A DNA stretch of 64,000 nt from Bacteroidota bacterium (lineage in GTDB: Bacteria; Bacteroidota; Bacteroidia; Bacteroidales; UBA4417), in NCBI GenBank assembly GCA_013376995.1, contig JACAAZ010000003.1, forward strand, positions 62,001 through 126,000, read 5' to 3'. Below, one piece after another: positions 36,061-45,050 of this stretch; position 1 is the stretch's first letter; every line of letters begins with the position of its first letter. The notes beneath the pieces are model-generated. The model worked only from the letters and a program-made list of their open reading frames with translations, was not told the origin of the DNA and did no database searches. The position numbers were made by a program, and so were the translations under genes.

Positions 36061-37410
36061 TTATTTTTTTCCTACCCTGGAGACTGTTTTTGTAAGCTTT
36101 TTTGCCGCTACTGTCTTGGTTTTCGGGGCCTTAGCTACTACAGATTTTTTTTGAGGGAGAACTTCTTTGGATGTACTCTTAAGGCTTTTAGGAGGTGAAG
36201 TCTTGAATTCCAGTCCTTTACTATAAGCATACAATTTCAGCCTGAGTAAGAAATCGGAAAGAACATTCATATAATTGAGGAATGCCTCGTAGGGTGTACT
36301 ATAAGGATTAAAGTAATGGTGAACAGCACCATCACTAAACCATTTGGTGCACATGTAATAGAAATGGTCGCTAGCCTGCAGGTAATGCCAGTCAGCCAGC
36401 AGTTCTCTATCATCACAATGAGAAACCAAATCCGTTACTGAATAAAGACTTCCGATTGCTTCATCCTGTAAATCATTCCCTTTCCATGCTGTAAGGTCTC
36501 TTTCTTCATCAGCCCAGGAAATTGCATGAGGCACATTAAGGCTGGCAACAGGCTGCAGATCACGGGAAGCCTCTGCGGGTGTCAGGAATTTCCATTTACC
36601 GGATTTAATTACCTTTACCGGGAAGGCATTCAGGAAAGAGAAAATGCCGGAATCAGCCTTCTGATGTTCTCCAAAGGTTTCATAATCCATAAAGAGGTTC
36701 ACGATCTCCTGTTTTTTATCAACAGCATTTAACCATCCGAGGTATTTTTCTGCAGTCATTGGCCATTCACTCCAACCCTGCTGCGAGAACCTGAAAGCAA
36801 TATCGTCACTTAACTGGTAATTACGGAGTAAAATTTTCAGTCGTTCGTTTGCAGCACTGCAATAGAGGAAGTTAGGACTTTTCCATGCCAGTACCTGTTT
36901 TGCACCTTCGGTAAGCATAGTTTGGAAACCCATATCATATACCTGCTGAGCTATGTCATTTGAGAAGATAAGCTCAGTGTTCCTGAAGGTAACAGGGCGT
37001 TTCCCGAACAGTTTCTCAATCATATCCGAATGTTCCTTCACCTGCCTCTTAAATTCTTCAGCATCCATCACCGAAGCAAGCGAATGGGAATATGTTTCTC
37101 CCAGGAATTCAACATTACCGGTCTTTGCAAGTTTTTTGAAGCTGTCGATCACTTCAGGGCAGTACTTCTGGAACTGTTCTATGGCAGTACCGGAAATACT
37201 AAAAGAGACTTTGAATTTATCACCATATTCCTTTATGAGGCTGAGCATGATCTCATTTGCCGGAAGGTAGCAATTGCTGGCTATACGCCTCACAATTCGT
37301 TTATTCTGATAATCATCATAATAATAATGATCTGAGCCAATATCAAAAAAGCGGTATGTTCGTAACCGGAATGGTTGATGAATCTGGAAATAAAGGCACA
37401 ATGACTTCAT
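36061..37410 (-). CDS. GH57 glycoside hydrolase (alpha-amylase type) with lysine-rich tail
   Basis: 449 residues. QIHQPFRL near the start with H11 is the GH57 region 1; the nucleophile is E146 in TFRNTELIFS and the acid-base is D242 in NLFMDYETFGEH, both as in GH57 amylases and branching enzymes. The C-terminal 65 residues are extremely basic (KSTSKEVLPQ, then repeated KTKTVAAKK and KKLTKTVSR) and look unstructured. The enzyme cuts or transfers alpha-1,4-glucan chains inside the cell, having no signal peptide. It sits between the GT4 gene (24-base gap) and the synthase-phosphorylase fusion. Whether it is a hydrolase or a transferase cannot be told by eye. Confidence 0.88.
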   Translation of the reverse strand: MKSLCLYFQIHQPFRLRTYRFFDIGSDHYYYDDYQNKRIVRRIASNCYLPANEIMLSLIKEYGDKFKVSFSISGTAIEQFQKYCPEVIDSFKKLAKTGNVEFLGETYSHSLASVMDAEEFKRQVKEHSDMIEKLFGKRPVTFRNTELIFSNDIAQQVYDMGFQTMLTEGAKQVLAWKSPNFLYCSAANERLKILLRNYQLSDDIAFRFSQQGWSEWPMTAEKYLGWLNAVDKKQEIVNLFMDYETFGEHQKADSGIFSFLNAFPVKVIKSGKWKFLTPAEASRDLQPVASLNVPHAISWADEERDLTAWKGNDLQDEAIGSLYSVTDLVSHCDDRELLADWHYLQASDHFYYMCTKWFSDGAVHHYFNPYSTPYEAFLNYMNVLSDFLLRLKLYAYSKGLEFKTSPPKSLKSTSKEVLPQKKSVVAKAPKTKTVAAKKLTKTVSRVGKK

Positions 37411-37434
37411 AGTTCGGGTAATTATAGATAATGA

Positions 37435-38721
37435 TTAAGAATTACATACTGATTTGTAGATTTCGGCAACCTTCCCTGCGGCTTCTTCCCATTTGAGACC
37501 ATCTACCTCATCGGTGCCATGTTTCTGGAACATCTGGGTCATGGCGTTATAGTGCAACAATCCATATATTGCATCTGCCATAGCATCAATATCCCAGAAA
37601 TCGACTTTCATAACATGGTTGAGTACTTCTGCAACACCCGATTGTTTGGAAATAACTACAGGCACATTGGAGCGCATGGCTTCAAGAGGAGAAATCCCAA
37701 AGGGTTCAGATACTGATGGCATAACATATACATCGCTCATTGCGAACATCTTATCAACGTTATCACCCTTGAGGAAACCCGTGAAATGGAATTTAGTGGC
37801 GATCTTCAAATTAGCAACGCGGCGTATCATCTTTTCCATGAGATCCCCGGTACCTGCCATAACAAAGCGAACGTTCGGATCACGGTCAAGTACTTTCTTA
37901 GCTGCTTCGATAAAATATTCAGGCCCTTTTTGAAAGGTGATCCTTCCGAGGAAAGTAACTACCTTTTCAGGAACATGCTTTTCAACATCACTTTGTTCAG
38001 TTTTTTCACTTGGTTCAACAGCGTTATGAACGGTAAAGACTTTCGCAGGATCGATTCCATACCGGTCAATCACTATGTTTCGCGTAAGGTTGCTAACGGT
38101 AATTACCCTGTCGGCTTCTTCCATTCCCTTGCGTTCGATATCATAAACATTTGAGTTGACATTTTCGCCTGAACGGTCATACTCGGTGGCATGCATATGA
38201 ACTACAAGTTTCTTTCCCGAAACTTTTTTTGCAGCAATCCCGGCGGGATAGGTGAGCCAATCGTGTGCATGGATAACGTCAAAATCATTGCTTGATGCAA
38301 TGGATGCTCCAACCAGGGCATAACGCGAAACCTCGGTCATAAGGTCATGGCCGTATTTTCCAGAGAACTGGAATCTTTCTGAAAACACTGGGCTCAATGC
38401 AGTTTCAATGGTTTTAGTGTTCTCATTTACCATCTGTTCAAATTCTGCAGGGCCTACATAAGGAATGAGATTTGAACCGATCTCCATAAAAGTGATTTGG
38501 TCCCAATATTCCCTGTATACAGGGTCATGCATCAATATGGGAACATCACTGGCATTCACGAGCCTTACCGCTTCCTGGCTTTCATCGCCATAAGCCTTTG
38601 GGACCACGAAAAGGACTTCAACACCATGCTTAACCAGGCCTTTAGTAAGCCCGAAGCATGCTGTTCCAAGCCCGCCGGTAATATGGGGAGGAAACTCCCA
38701 ACCAAACATCAGTACTTTCAT
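37435..38721 (-). CDS. GT4-family glycosyltransferase (glycogen synthase-like)
   Basis: 428 residues, GT-B fold. MFGWEFPPHITGGLGTACFGL at the start carries the nucleotide-sugar N-terminal loop; SEPFGISPLEAM at about 330-341 is the retaining E-x7-E motif. Such proteins in this neighbourhood are described as glycosyltransferases that make alpha-glucan. Its start overlaps the debranching enzyme stop by four bases (38718-38721), so the two are translationally coupled, and the GH57 gene follows 24 bases after its stop. The donor (UDP- or ADP-glucose) is not determined by sequence. Confidence 0.88.
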   Translation of the reverse strand: MKVLMFGWEFPPHITGGLGTACFGLTKGLVKHGVEVLFVVPKAYGDESQEAVRLVNASDVPILMHDPVYREYWDQITFMEIGSNLIPYVGPAEFEQMVNENTKTIETALSPVFSERFQFSGKYGHDLMTEVSRYALVGASIASSNDFDVIHAHDWLTYPAGIAAKKVSGKKLVVHMHATEYDRSGENVNSNVYDIERKGMEEADRVITVSNLTRNIVIDRYGIDPAKVFTVHNAVEPSEKTEQSDVEKHVPEKVVTFLGRITFQKGPEYFIEAAKKVLDRDPNVRFVMAGTGDLMEKMIRRVANLKIATKFHFTGFLKGDNVDKMFAMSDVYVMPSVSEPFGISPLEAMRSNVPVVISKQSGVAEVLNHVMKVDFWDIDAMADAIYGLLHYNAMTQMFQKHGTDEVDGLKWEEAAGKVAEIYKSVCNS

Positions 38722-40706
38722 TTTGGAGATTTAGTATTTCTTTCTTTCTTAACTTTTGACTTGATTCCTTTTGCCTGATCAATCAGGTGACGTATTCTCA
38801 GCAGTTCAGCAACGCTCCATGCCTGGGAAATAGCACCGGAAGGCCTGTGAGGAGGATCGCCGTCGTATAGTTCTGATATCGTGCCGATACCATGTTCCGG
38901 CATCACTTCTTCGAAGTTGTTATATATCTTTTCGACAAACGAGATCCCTGATTTCTCGTATATCTTCAGGTAAGCTTCTGCGAAGTGGCCCAGGAGCCAC
39001 GGAAATACGGATCCCTGGTGATAAGCCATATCTCTTTCAGCCTGGTTTCCTGTATACTCAGGTTTATAGAGAGGGTTTTTAGGAGACAAGGTTCTTAACC
39101 CTCGGGGCGTTAACAATTCCGATTGTACCCTGTCGATTACCCCTTTACGCTGATCATCATCAAGAGGAGAATAAGGCAGGGAAACAGCAAATATCTGGTT
39201 TGGCCTGACACTCCTGCTCTGTTGGTCTCCATGGACAAAATCAGCCAGGTATTTTTTGTCTTCGAACCAAAAAGTGCTGACAAAAGAAGCCGGAATTTTA
39301 GCAGCAATATCTTTCCAGTCAAGAATGAACTGTTTATCTTTAGCTTCTTCAGCAAGTTCGAGTGAAAACCGTATGGCGTTGTACCATAAGGCATTAACTT
39401 CAACTGCCATTCCAATCCTGGGTGTGACCGGTTTTCCATCAACCACAGCATCCATCCAGGTAACTGCAACACCGGGAATCCCGGCATAGAGAAGGCCATT
39501 CTCAAGCATGTGAATATTGAAAGATGCTCCTTGCCTGAAACTGGTAAGTATCATTTTCATCGTTGGGCCATACTGTTTCCAGATATTCTTATCCCCGGAA
39601 AACATTGCGTATTGCTGCAATGCCCAGAACATCCACAATGATGAATCAACAGCATTGTATTCAACCTTTAGCCCGGAACCAAAATTCGGGAACAAAGGGC
39701 CTTTCATTTCTGATACCAGGGTATCGAAAACGCCTTTAAATGTTTTGAAATCGCCCTGCAGCAAGGTAAGCCCAGGCAACGATATAAATGAATCCCTTGC
39801 CACACGTCCAAACCACGGGAAGCCTGCTATTACCTCATCCCTCTTCCCTCTTTTAACAAGGAATTGCTGGGCAGCATTCTGAAGACAATGTTCAAAACTA
39901 TCCCTGGGAATTCTCCTTTTCGATTCAGCATTGAATAATTTTGCCAGGCTAGCCGGATTTTCAGGCTCGAGACCTGCAACAAAATAGATACTTTCACCAA
40001 CGGAAATGGGCATTTCGAAAAACCCAGGGGTGAAAAGGTCTTCCACATAATCATATCCCCTTGCACGTTCACGGGTATAGGTAAAATTGTAATACCAGTC
40101 AGGGACATGAATGTATTCCGGGTCTTTGGAAAATTGCAGGTGAAGATAAGGATACCCCTGGTACATTCTGACCTTTATGCCATTACTGATAGGATCGTAT
40201 TTACGTTCCACATCATTATTGGCTTTACTCAGGCTGTGAATGTTCCTGTATGCCAGGAAAGGCCTGAAGCGCAAGCTGGTAGGTGAATTTGCAGCTACAA
40301 GGGTATATTTGATGATGATCTGATCAGAATTGCTGACGAAGAGCATTTCCTTTGTCAGGATTACTCCTCCTACCCTGTAAGTGATGGTAGGAATCGGGTC
40401 AGATTTGAAATCGGTAATATATTTGTGTCCTTTCGGATTGTAAATCCCACCCTTATACCTGTGAATTGCAAGGTTAAATTCCGTATTTTGCTGTATGACA
40501 GACTCGTCGAGATTCGACAGCAAAACATGCATACCTCCATCCAGCTGAGGCTGTGGTGTTATCAACAGGCCATGGTATTTCCTGGTGTTACATCCAATGA
40601 TCGTCGTACTGGAGTATGATCCGGCACGATTTGATCTAAGCAGTTCACGAGTAAGGGAGTATTCCAGATTAACGAGCTGATCCTTGTCAAATTCAATGTA
40701 ACTCAT
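38718..40706 (-). CDS. Glycogen debranching enzyme (amylo-alpha-1,6-glucosidase type)
   Basis: 662 residues. N-terminal beta-rich domain (NTRKYHGLLITPQPQLDGGMHVLLSN is the bacterial/archaeal GDE N-domain start), then an (alpha/alpha)6 GDE C domain with GFPWFGRVARDSFISLPGL and MAYHQGSVFPWLLGHFAEAYLK. It removes alpha-1,6 branches left after phosphorolysis. It is the first gene of the operon GDE, GT4, GH57, whose promoter is about 50-80 bases upstream. The length fits the Bacteroidota enzymes, which lack the eukaryotic transferase half. Confidence 0.92.
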   Translation of the reverse strand: MSYIEFDKDQLVNLEYSLTRELLRSNRAGSYSSTTIIGCNTRKYHGLLITPQPQLDGGMHVLLSNLDESVIQQNTEFNLAIHRYKGGIYNPKGHKYITDFKSDPIPTITYRVGGVILTKEMLFVSNSDQIIIKYTLVAANSPTSLRFRPFLAYRNIHSLSKANNDVERKYDPISNGIKVRMYQGYPYLHLQFSKDPEYIHVPDWYYNFTYTRERARGYDYVEDLFTPGFFEMPISVGESIYFVAGLEPENPASLAKLFNAESKRRIPRDSFEHCLQNAAQQFLVKRGKRDEVIAGFPWFGRVARDSFISLPGLTLLQGDFKTFKGVFDTLVSEMKGPLFPNFGSGLKVEYNAVDSSLWMFWALQQYAMFSGDKNIWKQYGPTMKMILTSFRQGASFNIHMLENGLLYAGIPGVAVTWMDAVVDGKPVTPRIGMAVEVNALWYNAIRFSLELAEEAKDKQFILDWKDIAAKIPASFVSTFWFEDKKYLADFVHGDQQSRSVRPNQIFAVSLPYSPLDDDQRKGVIDRVQSELLTPRGLRTLSPKNPLYKPEYTGNQAERDMAYHQGSVFPWLLGHFAEAYLKIYEKSGISFVEKIYNNFEEVMPEHGIGTISELYDGDPPHRPSGAISQAWSVAELLRIRHLIDQAKGIKSKVKKERNTKSPK

Positions 40707-40755
40707 AATATATCAATCTTTTAATCAATAAACTTTTTTCACTCTAAAAAGTTTG

Positions 40756-40787
40756 CAAAGATAGTAAACAAATTTTTTGAATTTCAA
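40756..40787 (-). promoter_or_regulatory. Likely promoter of the glycogen operon
   Basis: On the minus strand TTG (plus 40785-40787), 21-base spacer, TATCTTTG (plus 40756-40763). The -7 fits TAnnTTTG exactly; the -33 is TTG rather than TTTG. It lies 50 bases before the debranching enzyme ATG. Confidence 0.5.
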
Positions 40788-40881
40788 CAGTGTTTTCTGT
40801 CTTTTAAGAACTTATAACAAAAATAGGCATTAGATTCGTTGGATATTCGTTTTCATTAACAATAAAAAGACCAATTTCACG

Positions 40882-40889
40882 TATTTTTG
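40882..40889 (+). promoter_or_regulatory. Possible -7 element of the lipoprotein gene
   Basis: TATTTTTG fits TAnnTTTG and lies 32 bases before the ATG at 40922. The -33 side has no TTTG at the right distance, so this is weak. Confidence 0.3.
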
Positions 40890-40921
40890 GCGGCTTACTA
40901 TTTAATTCAACTTCCGTCGGC

Positions 40922-42373
40922 ATGTTACGAAAGAAAACTATCAATGTTTTCCTTTTACCAGTCATTGTTATATCTCTGTTAAGCCTGGTTAACGCAGGCT
41001 GCCGTAAGGATGAAATCAACAAAGACTCTTCATTCCATCTCTCTTTCAGCAGTGACACGGTTGTTTTTGACACGGTGTTCACCTCCATAGGTTCACAAAC
41101 CCAACGGTTGATGGTTCGCAACAGCAGTAACCAGAGAGTCGTTATAAGTTCTGTAAAACTTGCCGGTGGCAGCGCATCTCCCTTCCGGATCAATATTGAT
41201 GGAGAAGCAGCATTTGAAGTAAATGACCTGGAGATTGGAGCTAAAGACAGTGCCTTTATTTTCGTCAAGGTCACTATTGACCCGAACCAGCAGAATAATC
41301 CCCTCATAGCAACAGACTCAATTCTATTTGAAACGAACGGAAACTTTCAAAACGTAAAACTGGTTGCCTGGGGGCAGGATGCACATTTTTTCAACCATGA
41401 CACGCTGAATGGAGACATTACATTTACCGCCGATAAACCTTACGTTATTTATGGAATGCTGGTCGCTGATTCGCTATGCAAGATAAACATCGAACCGGGG
41501 GCAAAGATTTATTTTCATAACAATAGCGGGCTTTTGATAAAGAATGGGGCGTCAATAGTTGTAAATGGGACTCTTGAAGATCCTGTCCTCTTTCGCTCGG
41601 ATAAACTGGGAGTTGATGGGCAGAAACTGACTGACCAGTGGATTGGTATTGAGATTGAAGGCGGCAGTAGCGGGAATCGGTTTACATATGCCGATATTCA
41701 AAACGGTAAAGTGGGGATTCTGTTAGATGCTTCCGAATTATCCGTGGAGCCCAGGCTGATACTCTATAATACCGTCATTAACAATATGGTTAATTACGGA
41801 TTGCTCTCCATTCAAAGTAATGTATGGGTTTTGAATTGCAGGATAACGAATTGCGGGGGATATACCGTAGCCCTTGAGGGAGGAAGCTACGATTTCAGGA
41901 ATTGTACCTTGTCAAATTACTGGAATGAATCAGGAAGGCATTATCCTTCCTTGCTGCTTGGGAATAATTTTTACGATCAAAAGGGTACTTTGATTGCAAG
42001 TCCCCTGTTGAATGCATATTTTGGAAACTGTATACTGACAGGAAACAACGAAGATGAAATTGAGCAGGATAGTATGGCTAATGTAGGCTTTCAATTTTCA
42101 TTTGATCATTGCCTGGTTCAATCAAACCTCTATAAAAGCCATTCATCTTCTTTCACAGCCTGCAAGTTTAATGAGGATGCAAAGTTTGTTGATCCTATTA
42201 AAGGTTATTTTGAACTAGACACACTTTCGCCAGCCAAGGATAATGCATCACTTTCTATTATTCAGAACGCGCCCTACTTGTTTCCTCTTACCTATGACCT
42301 GAAAGGTACACTAAGGGTTGGAAATGATGCAGGGCCTGACATTGGTGTTTATGAGAGGATTGAAAGCAAATAG
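40922..42373 (+). CDS. Probable lipoprotein with right-handed beta-helix domain
   Basis: 483 residues. An N-terminal hydrophobic helix leads to VNAGC with C27, a plausible but not perfect lipobox. From about residue 130 to 420 the chain shows short repeats of the kind GTLEDPVLFRSD, NRFTYADIQNGKVGI, NCRITNCGGYTVAL and DFRNCTLSNYW, which look like rungs of a right-handed parallel beta-helix as in pectate-lyase-like proteins. GNDAGPDIGVYE at the end is the closing phrase of many such secreted Bacteroidota proteins. A surface role is likely; no catalytic residues are identified. Convergent with sucD. Confidence 0.75.
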   Translation: MLRKKTINVFLLPVIVISLLSLVNAGCRKDEINKDSSFHLSFSSDTVVFDTVFTSIGSQTQRLMVRNSSNQRVVISSVKLAGGSASPFRINIDGEAAFEVNDLEIGAKDSAFIFVKVTIDPNQQNNPLIATDSILFETNGNFQNVKLVAWGQDAHFFNHDTLNGDITFTADKPYVIYGMLVADSLCKINIEPGAKIYFHNNSGLLIKNGASIVVNGTLEDPVLFRSDKLGVDGQKLTDQWIGIEIEGGSSGNRFTYADIQNGKVGILLDASELSVEPRLILYNTVINNMVNYGLLSIQSNVWVLNCRITNCGGYTVALEGGSYDFRNCTLSNYWNESGRHYPSLLLGNNFYDQKGTLIASPLLNAYFGNCILTGNNEDEIEQDSMANVGFQFSFDHCLVQSNLYKSHSSSFTACKFNEDAKFVDPIKGYFELDTLSPAKDNASLSIIQNAPYLFPLTYDLKGTLRVGNDAGPDIGVYERIESK

Positions 42374-42382
42374 AAATAAAAA

Positions 42383-42405
42383 AAAGGACTGATTAACAGT
42401 CCTTT
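42383..42405 (-). terminator. Rho-independent terminator between the lipoprotein gene and sucD
   Basis: Stem AAAGGACT (42383-42390) with AGTCCTTT (42398-42405), loop GATTAAC, followed by a T run only on the minus strand. It therefore ends sucD; the convergent gene may use it weakly. Confidence 0.8.
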
Positions 42406-42430
42406 GAAGTTCGATATCTTAAGAAATCAA

Positions 42431-43303
42431 TTAAGGTTTCAATAATTTCAACATAGCAGAACCAATATCTGCCGGGGAATCAACCACGGTAATACCGCAC
42501 TCTCGCATTATCGCTTTTTTAGCTTCGGCCGTATCAGCCTTACCACCAACGATAGCACCGGCATGGCCCATAGTTCTTCCTTTAGGTGCAGTTGCACCTG
42601 CAATAAATCCAACAACCGGTTTGTTTCCATGGTCCTTAACATAGTAAGCTGCATCAGCTTCCATAGTTCCGCCTATTTCACCGATCATGACAATTCCCTT
42701 TGTTTCAGGATCATTCATAAATAATTCCATGGCATCGCGGGTGGTGGTTCCAATGATCGGGTCACCACCAATTCCAAGAGCTGTGGTTTGCCCAAGGCCT
42801 ACTTTCGTTAACTGGTCAACAGCTTCATAAGTCAAGGTACCTGAACGGGATACAATCCCGACTACCCCTTTTTTGTGAATAAAACCAGGCATGATACCCA
42901 CCTTTGCTTCTCCTGGGGTGATAACTCCGGGGCAATTCGGGCCTACCAGCCTGCAATCAAGTCCGTCAACATATTCTTTTGCTGCCATCATGTCCTTAAC
43001 GGGAATTCCCTCTGTGATGCAAACTATCACCTTAATACCGGCTTCGGCGGCTTCCATAATTGCATCGGCAGCAAAGGCGGGCGGGACAAAGATCAATGAT
43101 ACATTTGCCAGCGTAGCTTTGACGGCTTCCTTCACAGTATTGAAAACCGGTTTGCCCAGATGAATTTGTCCGCCTTTTCCGGGGGTGATACCACCAACCA
43201 CATTGGTTCCGTAATCAATCATCTGCGAAGCATGAAAAGTGCCTTCGCTACCTGTAAAACCCTGAACCAGAATCCGGGAATCTTTATTGACAAGAATGCT
43301 CAT
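42431..43303 (-). CDS. sucD: Succinate-CoA ligase alpha subunit SucD
   Basis: 290 residues. CoA-binding fold at the N-terminus ([15 protein letters not shown]), [21 protein letters not shown] near 120, and the phosphorylated histidine H247 in [11 protein letters not shown], all canonical. With the beta subunit (sucC, not in this window) it couples succinyl-CoA hydrolysis to ATP or GTP formation in the TCA cycle. A -7 element fitting TAnnTTTG is at 43328-43335 (minus strand TACCTTTG), about 25 bases before the ATG. Confidence 0.96.
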   Translation of the reverse strand: MSILVNKDSRILVQGFTGSEGTFHASQMIDYGTNVVGGITPGKGGQIHLGKPVFNTVKEAVKATLANVSLIFVPPAFAADAIMEAAEAGIKVIVCITEGIPVKDMMAAKEYVDGLDCRLVGPNCPGVITPGEAKVGIMPGFIHKKGVVGIVSRSGTLTYEAVDQLTKVGLGQTTALGIGGDPIIGTTTRDAMELFMNDPETKGIVMIGEIGGTMEADAAYYVKDHGNKPVVGFIAGATAPKGRTMGHAGAIVGGKADTAEAKKAIMRECGITVVDSPADIGSAMLKLLKP

Positions 43304-43327
43304 AGCTTAGAAAATACTGATTTCGGC

Positions 43328-43335
43328 CAAAGGTA
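43328..43335 (-). promoter_or_regulatory. Possible -7 element of sucD
   Basis: On the minus strand TACCTTTG fits TAnnTTTG, about 25 bases before the sucD ATG. No TTTG at the usual spacing was found. Confidence 0.35.
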
Positions 43336-43405
43336 TGGAAAAAATGAAATATGGAAAATGTATGAAAAGAATATGTGTATGTGGCCGGGGATGGGGGGAC
43401 ATTAA

Positions 43406-43510
43406 GCAGGAGGCGGCAAGCAGGAGGCGTTTTGTTTTTATCGACACACAATCCGCGGGAATTCGCGGCCGCCAGTTCACGGATCCGCAGGATCCCTGTC
43501 TGCTGACAGG
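43406..43510. repeat. GC-rich intergenic element with duplicated GCAGGAGGCG and hairpins
   Basis: The stretch between sucD and the serine hydrolase gene (400 bases) holds a 14-bp direct duplication of AAGCAGGAGGCGGC (GCAGGAGGCG at 43406-43415 and 43420-43429), then a palindromic CCGCG/CGCGG around GGAATT (43453-43468), two GGATCC sites, and a hairpin CCTGTC-TGCT-GACAGG at 43495-43510. Its composition is far from that of its surroundings. It could be a dispersed repeat or a cloning adapter; see the findings. No gene is seen. Confidence 0.6.
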
Positions 43511-43703
43511 CAGGAGCGTTCCATTGCCAAGCCCCATCAGGAAAGACTCACTAACATAGTCAGATTATGATTTTAAGGAGAAATCAATTCACCGAATTAG
43601 GCCCCATACAAACATCATTTTGTTAACAACTATTCCTACCTGAATTCTGAATTCTGTGTGCTATTGATTTTTTTTGCAATACTCAAACAAGCAACGATTC
43701 CCA

Positions 43704-44930
43704 ATGAAATATATCTCCCCAATACTCTCCCCTGCAGCCTTAATTTTACTGACACTCCTCTCCTTCTCCTGCAAACAAAAGCCGAAAAACGCCGAAGAAA
43801 CTGAAAAATGCTTCGATAAGCATCTCCTTACCCCTGCTCAACAGGCTGTGATCCGGAAACAGATCCATGCAGATGAGAAAGCCAAAAGGCTGGACTCGCT
43901 TTTTCAGAAGAAATTCAAATCACAGGGATTTAATGGAACAGTCCTGGTCGCCCAAAAAGGTGTGATTATTTACGAGAATGCTTTTGGCTACAGTGATTTC
44001 AGAAAAAAAACACCTTTAAACCTTAACAGCGGGTTTCAACTGGCTTCCATAAGCAAGACTTTTACCGGAGTTGGCATTTTGATACTGGCACAGGAAGGAA
44101 AGCTTAGTATTGACGACTCCATCCAGAAATTCATACCTAATTTTCCTTATCACGGCATTCACATTGAAGACTTGCTGAGCCACCGCTCGGGATTGCCCAA
44201 TTACCTGTATGCATTTGAAGACAAACGGAAACTTAATGGGCCCCCTCCCAATAATGATACTATCATCGACTGGTTCTGCAAGGCTGATCCCCTCCCTCCT
44301 GCCTATAATAAACCCGGGTGTTTTTTCAGTTACAACAATTCCAATTTTATGCTGCTTGCAGCAATAATTGAACGGGTAAGCGGAATGAAATATGCTGAAT
44401 TTCTTCAAAAAAGGATCTTCACGCCTCTGGACATGTTCCATACCTACATTGATACCCTTGCACCGGATTCGCTGTTAAAGCTAAAAACATCAGGACATAA
44501 CGGGAATCACGAAAGGGAACGTGATTTCTATGACGGGGTTTATGGCGATAAAGGCATTTATTCAACTGTTGAGGACCTTTCCCGCTGGTATTTCGGACTC
44601 TACCATGAGTGCATCCTTAACCGACATTGGCTGGATCTCGCTTTCACTCCACGTAGTTTTGAAAAAAGAAGCCGGCACAACTATGGTTTGGGGTTTCGCA
44701 TCATGACCCAGCCTACTGATATGAAGAAGGTGGAATTTATTTACCATGGTGGATGGTGGGCCGGTTATTCTACCATGTTCTGGTCAAATCCTGATAAGGA
44801 ATATGTGATCATTGTCCTTGGCAATAAGAAGAGTACTTCCGTGTACCAGGTTCAACCTATAGTTCAGATTCTTGAAGGCAGCAAGCAGGCTGATAAGGAT
44901 GCCAATGGGGAATCATCTGATACTTTATAA
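43704..44930 (+). CDS. Serine hydrolase of the beta-lactamase/class C PBP family, probable lipoprotein
   Basis: I start at the ATG at 43704 because it opens a signal sequence (MKYISPILSPAALILLTLLSFSC) with a lipoprotein-like Cys at residue 23; the longer frame from 43674 adds ten residues of no signal character. The catalytic Ser-x-x-Lys is S115-K118 (ASISKTF) and the Tyr-x-Asn is Y210-N212 (SYNNSNF); a HGGWWAGYS block near residue 345 takes the place of the KTG motif. Relatives are peptidases or esterases; beta-lactam hydrolysis is not implied. The gene starts beyond the GC-rich element and is followed by mnmE. Confidence 0.85.
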   Translation: MKYISPILSPAALILLTLLSFSCKQKPKNAEETEKCFDKHLLTPAQQAVIRKQIHADEKAKRLDSLFQKKFKSQGFNGTVLVAQKGVIIYENAFGYSDFRKKTPLNLNSGFQLASISKTFTGVGILILAQEGKLSIDDSIQKFIPNFPYHGIHIEDLLSHRSGLPNYLYAFEDKRKLNGPPPNNDTIIDWFCKADPLPPAYNKPGCFFSYNNSNFMLLAAIIERVSGMKYAEFLQKRIFTPLDMFHTYIDTLAPDSLLKLKTSGHNGNHERERDFYDGVYGDKGIYSTVEDLSRWYFGLYHECILNRHWLDLAFTPRSFEKRSRHNYGLGFRIMTQPTDMKKVEFIYHGGWWAGYSTMFWSNPDKEYVIIVLGNKKSTSVYQVQPIVQILEGSKQADKDANGESSDTL

Positions 44931-44994
44931 CAACCTCACTCCTATCAGATTTCATAAAATAATAACAGTCAGGCATGGAGCTTTGAACTACTTT

Positions 44995-45027
44995 TTTGGC
45001 ATTCTGCCCAGTCAGAGCGTATCTTTG
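44995..45027 (+). promoter_or_regulatory. Bacteroidota-type promoter of mnmE
   Basis: TTTG (44995-44998), 21-base spacer, TATCTTTG (45020-45027), a full match to TTTG-N19-21-TAnnTTTG. It lies 23 bases before the ATG at 45051. Confidence 0.7.
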
Positions 45028-45050
45028 CAATACATCAATCCATCCCGGTC

